From Ehrlichia sp028752135 (GTDB lineage: Bacteria > Pseudomonadota > Alphaproteobacteria > Rickettsiales > Anaplasmataceae), in assembly GCA_028752135.1 (NCBI GenBank), contig CP082782.1:806001-870000 (forward strand): a stretch of DNA of 64,000 bases, in the 5' to 3' direction. The notes under the pieces were generated by a model that was not told where the DNA came from, ran no database searches, and saw only the letters and a list, made by a program, of their open reading frames with translations. Shown piece by piece: positions 49,941 to 60,429 of this stretch (its first letter is position 1; the number at the start of each line of letters is the position of its first letter). The translations under genes and the position numbers were made by a program.

Positions 49941-50511
49941 AATTTTTTATTGGATATAAAACATTAACAGAACGTTAATATATGTATAATGAATATGCAA
50001 GAATTAATTGTGTTTTTTTCTATAATTTTCACCACATTATTTTAATAAAATTTAATTTACTTATTTAATATTTTAATGTAAAATTAAAGATATTTAAAGG
50101 GTAGATGAAAAGATTATGAAACAATTATCGAAACTTAAACCTAGCGGAGAATCATCTGCTACCTTTAAACTTATACTTTTATTAATGAAAGTAAGTGAAC
50201 TTTTAAGAATATTATCAAAAAATAAAAAAGAGGAGAAGAGAAGCTATAGATCAAAACAATATAATGATTTTTACAAGAACAAATACCGTAATATATTCTG
50301 CAGAGACTTTTATAACAATATTGCAGTATATTAAAATTTTAGTATATACTAGTCAATTCGTATTAATAGATTACTACGAGTTAAAAGTAATAGTCTGAAA
50401 ACCTAACTTTTTGATTTCTTATAGTAAATCAAGGTATTGCTAATAAAGAAAATAAATTAAGAAAGTACAATAACAAATTATATATAATTAGGATATTTAG
50501 GAGTTTATTAT
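49941..50511. other. Gap of about 570 bp with one doubtful small frame
   Basis: A 72-codon plus-strand frame (50116-50334; MKQLSKLKPSGESSATFKLI) has a Lys-rich C-terminal half and only a weak upstream GGG. I do not call it a gene, but a short basic protein cannot be excluded. Confidence 0.35.
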
Positions 50512-52128
50512 ATGCATGCAAATGAGTCACAAGGAAAAGATTCTCAACTTAGTATCATTAAGGAAAGAATTAGAAATATTGAAAGTAAGCATGATATGCA
50601 TAGTATCATTATTCCTGATGATAACACTACAATCGAAGATAAAATTAATAAAATAAAAGGTGAATTTAATATAATTGAAGAACATTATAATACCACTGAC
50701 AAAGTTGAAGTTGACGATGAATTTAACAGTAAAGTTGCTGATATTAAAAGTAAACTTAATCAAATTGAAAGTAAAATTCAAGAACATGAGGCGAAAGAGA
50801 GTGATAATCAAAAAAATACTACAACAGCCAGTGCTAATAGTGATAGTCATACGGATAGTTCTGATAAAAAAGTAACACCTGCTGATGCTTCTGCTTCTGT
50901 TCCTGCTGCTAATGGTGCTGCTGATGATGCTGCTGATGATGCTGCTAATGGTGCTGCTAATGGTGCTGCTAATGGTGCTGCTAATGGTGCTGCTAATGGT
51001 GCTGCTAATGGTGCTGCTAATGGTGCTGCTAATGGTGCTGCTAATGGTGCTGCTAATGGTGCTGCTGATGATGATGCTAATGGTGGTGCTGATGGTGCTG
51101 CTAATGGTGCTCCTGCTACTCCTGTTGCTGCTTCTGTTGCTTCTTCTACTGATAGTAGTGATGACAGTGAAGATGAAACTAAACTTCGTGTCAGCAAGGA
51201 TTCTGATACTATTGCTACTCCTATGTCTAAAAGTGAAGGTAGTGGTGCTAGTAGTAGTGTTGATACTTACAAAGATGGTAAAGAAAGGTTAAATCCTGGT
51301 TTTGGTGTTCCTGTAACCAGTACACAAAAAGAGGGTGGTGCTTCTATTATATCACATAGGGATAAGTTATCTAAAATATTAAACATAAAATATACTCATT
51401 CTACCAAATCAAGAATTTTTACAATAACCTCTTTAGTTATTTTTAGTATGTTGGGCATGGCTTTTGCTACAATCCCTATACTTATACATTGTATACCAAT
51501 GATGAGCACTAAAGATGTTACGCAGGATTATATTCTTATGGCAATTTCCCTAATTGTATCTATTGCTTTATTTGCTATTGTTATATTACTAGGAAACTCA
51601 ATGTACAAAAAGGATAAGAGTGTCAAACAACAATTAAGTTCAGATTCTTCTTTAGGTATCCATGTTAGTAATGGTGAAAAATTATTACCACAACATCAAA
51701 CTGATGAAGCACAACAAATTCAGGAAGATCAGTCTAACACAAAAGTAAAAGTTGATTATTGTTGTTATTCTATTCCAGAAAAAATTATACTAGTGAGTTG
51801 TGTTTCTTTAATTAGTTTTTTTGCAATTGCTGCTGCAAATTATGTGAAGCCTTATCTGTCATCAATGACGATAAACAGCACTGCAGTTGAGAATATAATT
51901 ACTTCGTTTAGCGCATGTGCTACTATATTTGCTGTTGGTTTCTGTATATGGTTTATATATTCAATATCATTACAAAGTGCTGCAAACTATGATGTAGACA
52001 CAATTAATTTGCCTAATCAACAAAATACAGTAGAAACAAGTGATTATGAACGATCTGAGTCTCCTACAACATCTCTAGCGGAATATGATACAGAAAAAGT
52101 AAAAGAAGAAGTAATAGTAAAATCATAA
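50512..52128 (+). CDS. Tandem-repeat membrane protein with GAAN repeats and four helices
   Basis: The product is 538 aa, preceded by a good AGGAG site at about 50499. Residues 1-95 are charged and probably coiled-coil (IKERIRNIESKHDMH, KSKLNQIESKIQEHEAKESD). Residues about 130-200 are low-complexity Ala/Asn/Gly/Asp, including ten perfect AANG units. A Ser/Asp-rich stretch follows (ASSTDSSDDSEDETK). Four membrane helices lie in two pairs: TITSLVIFSMLGMAFATIPI and YILMAISLIVSIALFAIVIL, then IILVSCVSLISFFAIAAAN and IITSFSACATIFAVGFCIWF. The tail is acidic. The paired-helix layout resembles the proteins at 36120 and 37132. The acidic repeat design recalls Ehrlichia tandem-repeat antigens; host exposure is inferred. 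Confidence 0.82.
   Translation: MHANESQGKDSQLSIIKERIRNIESKHDMHSIIIPDDNTTIEDKINKIKGEFNIIEEHYNTTDKVEVDDEFNSKVADIKSKLNQIESKIQEHEAKESDNQKNTTTASANSDSHTDSSDKKVTPADASASVPAANGAADDAADDAANGAANGAANGAANGAANGAANGAANGAANGAANGAANGAADDDANGGADGAANGAPATPVAASVASSTDSSDDSEDETKLRVSKDSDTIATPMSKSEGSGASSSVDTYKDGKERLNPGFGVPVTSTQKEGGASIISHRDKLSKILNIKYTHSTKSRIFTITSLVIFSMLGMAFATIPILIHCIPMMSTKDVTQDYILMAISLIVSIALFAIVILLGNSMYKKDKSVKQQLSSDSSLGIHVSNGEKLLPQHQTDEAQQIQEDQSNTKVKVDYCCYSIPEKIILVSCVSLISFFAIAAANYVKPYLSSMTINSTAVENIITSFSACATIFAVGFCIWFIYSISLQSAANYDVDTINLPNQQNTVETSDYERSESPTTSLAEYDTEKVKEEVIVKS
50941..51060 (+). repeat. Ten perfect 12-bp repeats (GCTGCTAATGGT)
   Basis: The unit is identical in all ten copies, and degenerate copies flank it (50908-50940 and 51061-51108, with GAT replacing AAT or GGT). 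It encodes AANG. Perfect copies suggest recent slippage expansion and likely length variation among strains. Confidence 0.97.
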
Positions 52129-52141
52129 ACAGTATAATATA

Positions 52142-52186
52142 GCTTTCCCAAATAAATCTCTTTTAAGAGATATAAAATGGGAAAGC
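52142..52186. terminator. Nested stem-loop terminator between converging genes
   Basis: GCTTTCCCA (52142-52150) pairs with TGGGAAAGC (52178-52186). Inside, ATCTCTT and AAGAGAT form a second hairpin. It lies 14 nt after the GAAN-repeat gene stop and faces the converging minus-strand gene, so it may serve both. Confidence 0.6.
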
Positions 52187-52324
52187 ATATAACTAACAAT
52201 AAACCTAAGTAACTACTTGCTTATTGAACATAAACCCTTTATTTACTTCCTTATTTGTTTATTTCTCTGTTATTTTCTAGATATACTATAATTATAAAAG
52301 CACTAGGCGTTCCATACAAAGGCT

Positions 52325-52937
52325 TTATAATTGTTTATAATCATCATTATGGAACTTTGTTGTTAACTTTGAAAAAAGATTAATCAAAGGTTGTTGGCTT
52401 TGAATAGATTGATATACAAAATCTGCATCTACATCAGAGATATTTTCTAAAGCATATTGCAAATCAAAACATCCTTTTTGATCTAAATCTGGAAAATAAC
52501 ATGCCTTCACAACTCCATATCTGCTAACACTGGTAAAAACAACATTTTTTTTATTTTTCTAATACTTGATGCACTTTTTGTTTAAATTCACTTAATTTAT
52601 TCTCTTTTACCAACACCATTATATGTACATATAAATAATTATCATCTCCTGGAAAAATAACTTCTCTTTTTACAATTTCTCTACGTATTTCAGAATTAAC
52701 AGCACTATATGGTAAAATTCCTTTCAATAGAAACATTGATTTTCCACTGGATACAATACGATTTTTTTTTCTATAACTTGGATTAACATATATTTTTAGT
52801 TTCCCGCTTTCTTGATCAGTATTGCCTATACAATAGCTTCGAAATAATTTAATACCTTCTTCTAGTGATAAATCAAAACACACTTTGCTATTATAAAACT
52901 TTTGTTCTTCTAAACTATTACCTAACATACCTAACAT
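52325..52937 (-). pseudogene. Array paralogue 1 (single domain), frameshifted
   Basis: Two frames (52551-52937 and 52325-52510) join when one base is added to the A5 run of the sense strand (T5 at 52554-52558), giving VLEKIKKNVVFTSVSRYGVV and about 204 aa, the size of the intact paralogue at 56304. The domain signature is present: SYCIGNTDQESGKLKIYVN, then SSGKSMFLLKGILPYSAV, LYVHIMVLVKENKLSEF and SRYGVVKACYF. No signal peptide is visible. Function is unknown. It is the array member closest to the GAAN-repeat gene and converges with it. Confidence 0.6.
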
Positions 52938-53947
52938 GAAATTGGCCCTTACTTTATTATGTACATTTACATACTATTATAATATGAACGACCTATAAAA
53001 AGCTATTTTTTTATGATGTTATAACACGTCTTGGGATCAATTTTATATTATGTTTCTAAGTAAAGCCATAACAAATTTAAAACATCTTAAATATATACAA
53101 GATTACATAAATGTTATAAGTTCTGTTCACTAATTTAGATAATATTTTCATATAATACATATTTTAAATAAATGCTAATTATCCTATAAGCCACCAGTAC
53201 TTTCTAATTTTTAGGATGACTTAAAAACGTATTTATTGTAAAATATTTGTGAATTTAAACTATCACCTAATCTAGCAATAGTAAAACTGTACAACTGCAT
53301 ACTAAGCAATATAGTGAGTTTATTACATACATATAAGTTAATTTTACAAGGCATTGAGCATTTTTCTTTATTCTGGTGATTTCATGTACACCTATTATAA
53401 TAGGATTTTATGTTCTAGAAATGATAAGTGTAGCTAATTCTTAATATTGAATTTTAATAATACATAGTTATAAATCTGCATTAGAGTGTTGGAATAGTTT
53501 TATACTAAAAAATGTATCGTATAAAATTATTTTATACAATATTGAAATAGGGTGGAGTTTCATACTTTTTTATCCTAAAAAAATAAATACATAAACATTG
53601 TTTTGACTGTGAATGACTTAATTGTTTTGTTGATCATTGATGTATAATGTTTTAATCCAACTTCTGGTAAAAATAATAATATTTTTAATTTTTTACTTTT
53701 ACTATATTATCAACTAGTATAAATTTTAGTCCCTTACAACTACTATACCTATTTTTAGTATTACTTTAACAACATGTACCATACTTAAAAGAGTTTTATA
53801 CTAAAGAAAAGAAAACTGACCTATATTGTATAGCCATGCTTTCTTAATTATTGATAATTTATCATCTAATGCTCATGCTATTTTAGCTTTCAGTATAAAA
53901 AACTAATTCGAAACAATTATTAGTTTAATATAAAGTTTCTGTATATC
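52938..53947. other. Non-coding gap of about 1 kb
   Basis: I see no frame longer than noise, no RNA and no copy of the paralogue motifs. The sequence is uniformly A+T-rich. Confidence 0.45.
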
Positions 53948-54631
53948 TCATTTATATTGAATAACTTCATGTATTTTGTTGTCTATAATTCCTTCACTGT
54001 TATCCTTCTTTAGTGGTTTTAATGGTGAATCTACTGTAATCATTGTTGATGGTCCACCTAGTGTTACAAACTTTGCATCACTGAATTCACCGATCTCTAA
54101 CAAGCTTTTTCTTGCATTAAAACCGATACTTAGATCAGCGTATGTTTTTGGTTTTACAAATTTAACATTGCAAAAACTAGAAATATTTGTACATTTAACA
54201 TATGTTTCTGGTCTTATAAATTTAATAGGGCAAAAGTTTATACATCTAGTATGTTTATTTTCACGTATATTATTTGATATTACTTCTTGAAAATCTTTTA
54301 AACTATTTTCAAACACTACTGCATATATTTCCAGTATAATATCAGATTGATCATTACTCTTTGTAGCTTGATATTCTTTGCTTTCCATTAATATCGGGTC
54401 AGATAACACTGTGGATTTTTTAACACTAGCCTCAAGTAGAAAAACAGATCTTCTTCCTTCAGGTTTTATAATATATCCATCACCTGCATTAAGATATATA
54501 GTTAATTCTTTTTAGGATTTTTCACTATTGCCAATACAGAGAGCACTATAAATTACTAAATCCCCGCGTGCAATGTTATTGCATAAAACCTTATTATATT
54601 TTTTTTTATCTTCTAAACTGAAATTAAGCAT
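53948..54631 (-). pseudogene. Array paralogue 2, interrupted by an in-frame TAA
   Basis: Reading from the ATG at 54631-54629 gives MLNFSLEDKKKYNKVLCNNI then SALCIGNSEKS and an in-frame TAA at 54514-54512. The same frame continues as KELTIYLNAGDGYIIKPEGR, RSVFLLEASV and on to the stop at 53948 (about 227 codons). The break sits inside the family signature. A GTG further down (54409) could restart translation but would lose the domain. The C-terminal half has an internal repeat, CPIKFIRPETYVKC / CNVKFVKPKTYADL, absent from the other paralogues. Unlike its neighbours this is a stop rather than a length change. Confidence 0.6.
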
Positions 54632-55051
54632 TACTCAATTGATATTTGTGATCATTTGAATAATCATGATATATACTTATATAAAGTGCTATTATTTCAT
54701 CTATATCATGAAAATGGTATACAGATATATTTAATATCTGTTAATAACTATACTTAACCAGCAAATCAATAATTTTATAATAATGCTCAAAGACTATAAT
54801 TATTTGCTTATATTTATGTTTGTAATATATTTCATGAATAACTACTATTTTTATAATTCTACCATAAAGTATAAAGATAATAGACAGAATGTTATTTTAT
54901 ATAAGAGTTTATTTAATATCAGATTCTTAAGAAGAGCATAAAGAATACGTTTACTTACATTTTTATTACACTAAGTAAAATGAAGAAGTATAAATTATTG
55001 AATAAATACATACTTCTTCTATATTTTCATAAAAGCCTGTGTACAAAAGGA
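54632..55051. other. Non-coding gap of 420 bp
   Basis: No feature is supported between paralogues 2 and 3. Confidence 0.4.
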
Positions 55052-56061
55052 TTATTTGCACACTTTTTCTTTTTTACTATCAATTTGTACCAGCGATAAG
55101 CAACTACTAAGATCTGAAATATCTGGATCTAATAAAAAGTCCGATAAATCTAATAGTAGCTGTTCACTAGATGATAATCGAACTCCTCTAGGTCTACTTA
55201 ATCTAGGTGTTTGACTACGACGTACAACAGGGCTTTGGCCGCCTTCTGCACCACCTACTAATTGAGATGGATGAATTGGTTCATTTTGTTTTTCTTCACC
55301 TGATGATGAAAAAGCAGATGAACTTTCTTCTCGTGAAGAATCTACTGCGTTACTACAATATGGACTTGAATTATCCCAAACTACTGACATTCGTTGTTTG
55401 TCATTATATGATGGTGATAATTTTTCGTCGCCTGATGACACAGGAGGTAAATTTTCTTCTACAAATAGATCAGGCTCATTGTTCAATGATTGCTGAAATT
55501 TTTTATAATCAGCCATAATAAATTTTGGTGATAATACTTCGTAATTTTTTGGCATACATCCAGCCAAAGCAAACAACTCATTAAAATGTTTTTTTTGATT
55601 ACGATGTGAATATGCCCTTACGTATACAGCTGAGCCATAATTTTCTAACTTTTGATTAATATTTTTGTTCTTTAAAAGATCATTCTCAGCCATATCAAAC
55701 TCATGACATTTACTAAGAGATAAACTGCAACCTTAAATCCATTTTTAAGTTCTTTACTTAATAATCTTACTCCATATTGTTCATTTAACATCTTGTGATG
55801 CTGTACTATCTCAGCTGGACATTTAAACTTTAACAAGAATAATGATTGCCCTTTTGGTTGAGGTAACGGTTTCTTCTTTCTAGAACTGTCGGAAATATAT
55901 ATTTCCATTTTACCGTTAGGGTAATTTGGGCTGTGACCTATACAATACGCACTCTTAAGCTTAATATTTTGTACTTTCAATATCTCTGAACAAAAGGCTT
56001 GATTGAGAAGTTTATCATTGTGATTCAACATATAGTTATTCAACATATAATACTTAACCAT
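55052..56061 (-). pseudogene. Array paralogue 3 with Ser-rich acidic tail, frameshifted
   Basis: Two overlapping frames (55672-56061 and 55052-55693) are one gene. Adding one A at 55709-55711 gives YLLVKCHEFDMAENDLLKN, which matches YFFVEEKKLGVFIDEV of the intact paralogue. The domain part has SAYCIGHSPNYPNGKMEIYI, PKGQSLFLLKFKCP and ENYGSAVYVRAYSH. After about residue 200 the tail is Ser/Glu/Pro-rich (SSREESSSAFSSSGEEKQNE), then basic (RRSQTPRLSRPRGVRLSSSE) and hydrophobic-acidic. The tail is not shared with other members, so this paralogue has gained a separate C-terminal region. Function is unknown. Confidence 0.62.
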
Positions 56062-56303
56062 TAATTAACACGTGTTATTATTTTACTTCTGTATAATTCT
56101 TTTGACAAGATTAAAATTTATATACTTTTATATATTAATTTAAGATTATATATGACGTAGTTAAAGTAGTTATTATATTAACTTGTAATAAAAAATAATA
56201 TAAAAATTGCTAATTTTTATACCATATAAATATATAACTATTGTTTTTAATATAAGTTATTAGTTATAATGATAGAATTTTCCACTATTTCCTAATAATC
56301 TTT

Positions 56304-56909
56304 TTATACTCTTTCTATTCTGTTTACTTTAACACAAGATATAGAATTTAATATTTTCGAAACAAAGCTAACTTGTAATATAAGCTTCGCATTTTCAAGT
56401 TCTTTTTTTCTTCTTGCAACAGATCTTAAAGCATAAAATTCATCAAAGTATTTTTTAGCACTAGATTCTCTATATAGTCTAGTGTATAGAATATTACCAT
56501 AGTCAGATAATCGAAAAGTAGCGTTTGGTTTATTATTGTTAATCACTTCATCAATAAAAACTCCAAGTTTTTTTTCTTCTACAAAAAAGTATATACTTGC
56601 AGGTATAGTATTTAATTGTGCTTCAGTAGGTGATAGGGGATCAATTTTAGATACTAGACAATTTTTTGCCATTATAATATGAGTAGGGTATTGCACTTTT
56701 AACAGAAACAAAGAGTTTCCACGTGGATTGAGATTTTTTTTGTTTTCATTAGTTCTGGAAATATACACTTTTAATTCACTTCCAATATTTGGAGTGTGAC
56801 CTATACAATAACATTCTTCACAAGCAAAATTCAGTTTTTTAACTTTTATACACAACTCATCATTTACTATTTGTCTTATTTCTTCTACGCTTAAGTCTCC
56901 CATATACAA
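56304..56909 (-). CDS. Array paralogue 4 (single domain, intact)
   Basis: The product is 201 aa, the simplest intact member and the best reference for the family. A start at the third codon (MGDLSVEEIRQIVNDELCIK) is also possible. The signature reads CYCIGHTPNIGSELKVYISR, then NLNPRGNSLFLLKVQYPTHI, IPASIYFFVEEKKLGVFIDE and LSDYGNILYTRLY. A C-terminal helical basic segment follows (SVARRKKELENAKLILQVSF). No signal peptide or membrane helix is seen. The pattern of alternating strands suggests a small alpha/beta domain. I do not recognise it. Confidence 0.7.
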   Translation of the reverse strand: MYMGDLSVEEIRQIVNDELCIKVKKLNFACEECYCIGHTPNIGSELKVYISRTNENKKNLNPRGNSLFLLKVQYPTHIIMAKNCLVSKIDPLSPTEAQLNTIPASIYFFVEEKKLGVFIDEVINNNKPNATFRLSDYGNILYTRLYRESSAKKYFDEFYALRSVARRKKELENAKLILQVSFVSKILNSISCVKVNRIERV

Positions 56910-58240
56910 TATACCAGTTGATAAACTAGTTAATAGTATTAATAATATAATTATTATTACAAGAGTATTAATAACCAGTATAGTTAGTTTACATATCTTA
57001 TTAATAAATTATTAAATCACCTAAATGTTAATTCAATAAAGTGACCATTTTAATTAAGTAGCTAATGTTATTTAGCATATCATAGAGTTTACTGGATTAT
57101 ATAAATAATGTATGTCTTTTACTTTATTTAGACATATTTATAAATAATTTATATTAATGCTATATAACTTTTAGTTTGTTTTGTTGGTATATATTTGTTA
57201 TTCCTAATATTTTTATTAATCATATAATTTATTGAGAAAAATCTGTTAAAAAAAAGTAAAATACTATTACATTGCTGTCCTCTTTAAATAAATTTATCAC
57301 ATTACAATTCGAATTGTCATTCTAAAAGTGGTAATGGATTGAATTTTATAATACTCGTGCCAAAATATCTCATTAACAAAGTATTCTAGCTTTATATTTT
57401 CTACTAAAGATACAATTGCCTTTTATACTGCATAATAGTTCATTTATAATAGTGTATTGCTTCCACAATATTATTATACATAGAATATTAAAAATAAAAC
57501 ATCTACAAAAAAACAGGTAATAATAAATTAAATATTAATAAAATAGCATACGATTGTTTTGTTTATTTTTAAAATTCTCTATAACATTCTTGGAAATCAC
57601 GTATTTAAAAACTCAAAATTTATTTTTTTCTAAAAGGTATGAAGAAGTAGGGAAGTTCTAACTGTTGAAAAACATAAAATATTTTATTGCCACACATAAA
57701 AAATAATACTCCTTGTAAAATACCAACAACACACATTAACTCATATTTGCAAAATTTTATGTTATTCTGTTTTTTTCTAAAAACAAAAAGTTGCTAAGTA
57801 TATATATAGTACAAGAGTAATTTCTTCTTTTCATAATTCTATATATATATATATTTAATGTTTTTATTGATAATATTAAGTCATGTATCTTAGAAGAAGT
57901 TATACCTAATGTGTTAGGGATAGTAATACTTTTAACTTTCAATCAATATCCAAAAAAGGAGTAAGGATATATTATATAATTCTTTTACTAAAGAATAACT
58001 ATATACATTATAAATATTATAGTTTTTGTAAGTTATTTCATAATATAAAACCTCTTTATTTATACCTAATTAAATTATAACTACTTATACCAAAATTAAT
58101 CCTTACAACACTACTAAGATGTAAAAAGATAGAAAAGCATATTTTAGGGTAATTACTTAATATAACCTCAAATTTATGAAAGTATTACCCTATGAATAAA
58201 GTTAAAAATAATATGCATAGACAATATACTAAGACAACAA
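56910..58240. other. Non-coding gap of 1.33 kb with an (AT)n stretch
   Basis: This is the longest gap in the window. It contains a short alternating AT run near 57841-57855 and no frame that I trust. It separates the single-domain paralogues from the repeat-bearing ones. Confidence 0.45.
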
Positions 58241-60139
58241 TTAAAAAATAGTATTCAAACTTTTATTGCCTGGCTTATCAAGTTTCGTAACTGAGATAGT
58301 ATTTCTTCTATAAGGTTTTTGTATGTTTTCATCTACTGCTTCTAATAAATCTTCACAAGAAAGCGTATTATACAAATTTCCATCATCATATTCCTCTGCT
58401 GAACTACATGTGTGTTCTTCTTCTTGACTTCCATTTTTTTCTTTTTCCGAGATAGAATCATCACAAGACGTTGAATCAGATGACAGTCCGTAGTAGCTTA
58501 TGAGATTCTTTCCATTCTTAGCTTCTTTTTGCTCTTCACTCAAAACAAAATATTTTATTTTCAAATCTGTCTGGCTTTGTAATTCTTCACATAAATCAAA
58601 TGACGGATCTTTACCTGTATGTACCATAACAAACTTAAGACTAGCATAATTGAGAATCTCACTTGCATTATTTGACTTTTTAGCTGCTTTAGTAATGTCT
58701 ATAAAGTTTTGAATATTCTTACCTTCTACATAAAAATATAACTCGCAGCGAATAGATGAATTTTTCTTTATATGCTCCGCTAATTTTGGATAGAAGAAAC
58801 ATTTTAGTTGTGGATTAAATAACAATCCTGAAACTGGTAACGTTATAGCCACCTTAAATAAAGAGTCTCCACAAGGATTGATGTGATTCTTCTTTAAAGC
58901 TGATAACGCTTTTCTCTTCTTGTTGGATATTATAGGTATGATCAGTTCACCTATATCTTCAGGAGTATGAGCTACACATCGCATTTTTTCTATTCTTATG
59001 GATTCAGAACTACACAAAAATCGCATCTGATTGCATAGATGTCTTTGTATATTCATGTCAAATTTACTCTGAACAGAAAGAAAATTTGCTTGTAATTCTT
59101 TTTCTCCGTTTTTTAATACCTTGTAATACTTTTCTAACTCATAAGGTAAATTAACCTTAAATTGATCTTCCTTTTGAGTATGTATTCTCACGTAAATAAC
59201 TTCACCATGATCAAGAAGACAAGATTTTGATTTACTATAATAGTCAGTAAGCAATTGCTTAACATTTTTCTCAGGTACATAAATATATATGTCATAATTT
59301 AGATACCCATTGTTCTCTTCCTGATCTGATGGATCAGGCATATAGCGGTCTTGCAGTATTGGATTATTGATTAATAAAGCATTAGATCCTACAACATTTA
59401 TCTCAAATATAGAATTCCCATATGGTAATACTTGATATCTATTCTTGGATTCATTCTCATCATCAACAAATACTGTTAGGCTTCCATTTTTAGTGTAACC
59501 TATACATAGCATTGCTTTTACGTCAGGACAGCTATCCTCCTTCCATAATTTATGAATATCATCACATAAGTTTTTTATAACCTTCTTTTCTTTGTATTCT
59601 AAATAGTTATAAAATGATTGTTGTTTTTGTTGTGTTAGAAAATAGTTAAAATTTCTTCTTTCCTCTTTTAAAAAATCATCAAACTCCTTATCAGATTTTG
59701 TTATATTTAAAATACTTAGATGTTTACGTATCTTATCTCCTTCTTCTAAGATGTCTTCTTCTTCTTGTAGGTATTTCTCTAAAACGTTTAAGATATCTTC
59801 TACTAAGGCATTTTGGTTTTGTTCTGCTTGATCTTGTCCATCTAAGAAACTTGCTTCTGCTTGATCTTGTCCATCTAAGAAACTTGCTTCTGCTTGATCT
59901 TGTCCATCTAAGAAACTTGCTTCTGCTTGATCTTGTCCATCTAAGAAACTTGCTTCTGCTTGATCTTGTCCATCTAAGAAACTTGCTTCTGCTTGATCTT
60001 GTCCATCTAAGAAATTTGCTTCTGCTTGATCTTGTCCATCTAAGAAATTTGCTTCTGCTTGATCTTGTCCATCTAAGATATCTTCTTCTTCTAAGATATC
60101 TTCTAAAACATTTTTTACATTCAGCCTATGTGAAAACAT
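58241..60139 (-). CDS. Array paralogue 5: tandem-repeat protein with two family domains
   Basis: The product is 632 aa. Residues about 22-106 are eight LDGQDQAE-type repeats of 11 residues. A Glu/Lys-rich helical linker follows. Domain 1 (about 195-345) has KAMLCIGYTKNGSLTVFVDD, VLPYGNSIFEINV, YDIYIYVPEKNVKQLL and HGEVIYVRIHT. Domain 2 (about 365-520) has KMRCVAHTPEDIGELIIPII, INPCGDSLFKVAITLP, CELYFYVEGKNIQNFI and NYASLKFVMVHTG. The C-terminal 100 residues are acidic and Ser-rich, with EEYDDGNLYNTLSCEDL. No signal peptide is evident. The repeat design resembles Ehrlichia immunodominant tandem-repeat proteins, so secretion is plausible but unproven. Confidence 0.75.
   Translation of the reverse strand: MFSHRLNVKNVLEDILEEEDILDGQDQAEANFLDGQDQAEANFLDGQDQAEASFLDGQDQAEASFLDGQDQAEASFLDGQDQAEASFLDGQDQAEASFLDGQDQAEQNQNALVEDILNVLEKYLQEEEDILEEGDKIRKHLSILNITKSDKEFDDFLKEERRNFNYFLTQQKQQSFYNYLEYKEKKVIKNLCDDIHKLWKEDSCPDVKAMLCIGYTKNGSLTVFVDDENESKNRYQVLPYGNSIFEINVVGSNALLINNPILQDRYMPDPSDQEENNGYLNYDIYIYVPEKNVKQLLTDYYSKSKSCLLDHGEVIYVRIHTQKEDQFKVNLPYELEKYYKVLKNGEKELQANFLSVQSKFDMNIQRHLCNQMRFLCSSESIRIEKMRCVAHTPEDIGELIIPIISNKKRKALSALKKNHINPCGDSLFKVAITLPVSGLLFNPQLKCFFYPKLAEHIKKNSSIRCELYFYVEGKNIQNFIDITKAAKKSNNASEILNYASLKFVMVHTGKDPSFDLCEELQSQTDLKIKYFVLSEEQKEAKNGKNLISYYGLSSDSTSCDDSISEKEKNGSQEEEHTCSSAEEYDDGNLYNTLSCEDLLEAVDENIQKPYRRNTISVTKLDKPGNKSLNTIF
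59822..60076 (-). repeat. Eight 33-bp repeats encoding LDGQDQAE(A[NS]F)
   Basis: Seven full 11-residue units and a final eight-residue unit occupy 255 bp. Two variants exist: ANF in units 1-2 and ASF in units 3-7. Near-identity at DNA level points to recent expansion. Confidence 0.95.
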
Positions 60140-60429
60140 ATAATAACCATTTAAATGAGAGGTAACAAATGTTATTGTACCATAAATATCAGTAGTACTA
60201 CAACTAAAAACTTAATTAATTAAATCAATAAATAAATCTTTTTAATAATATATTTTCAATGTAAATAAAAAAAGCATCTGCAAGCTACTATACCTAATAA
60301 ATAAATATTATATAATTTTTTATTTATGTGTTATATAGAGCTATTATTACCTATATAGAAAGATATTCATTAAAAAAAGACAGCATTATTAATATAAGAA
60401 ATACACACGCATATTTCTTATTTGTAACA

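Noticed and set aside
50941..51060. Possible CRISPR array
   Set aside because: The units are contiguous with no spacers and encode protein.
50847..51292. A minus-strand Ala/Pro/Leu-rich frame and a plus-strand Met/Val/Leu-rich frame across the GAAN repeats
   Set aside because: A 12-bp repeat without stops is open in several frames automatically. Only the AANG frame has an upstream ribosome site, coiled-coil and membrane helices.
57757..57942. A 61-codon minus-strand frame in the longest gap
   Set aside because: It covers an alternating AT stretch, has a weak start context and composition no different from surrounding non-coding DNA.
59698..60165. A plus-strand Leu-rich frame opposite the LDGQDQAE repeats
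   Set aside because: It is the reverse-strand shadow of the 33-bp repeats and has no start context or homology.
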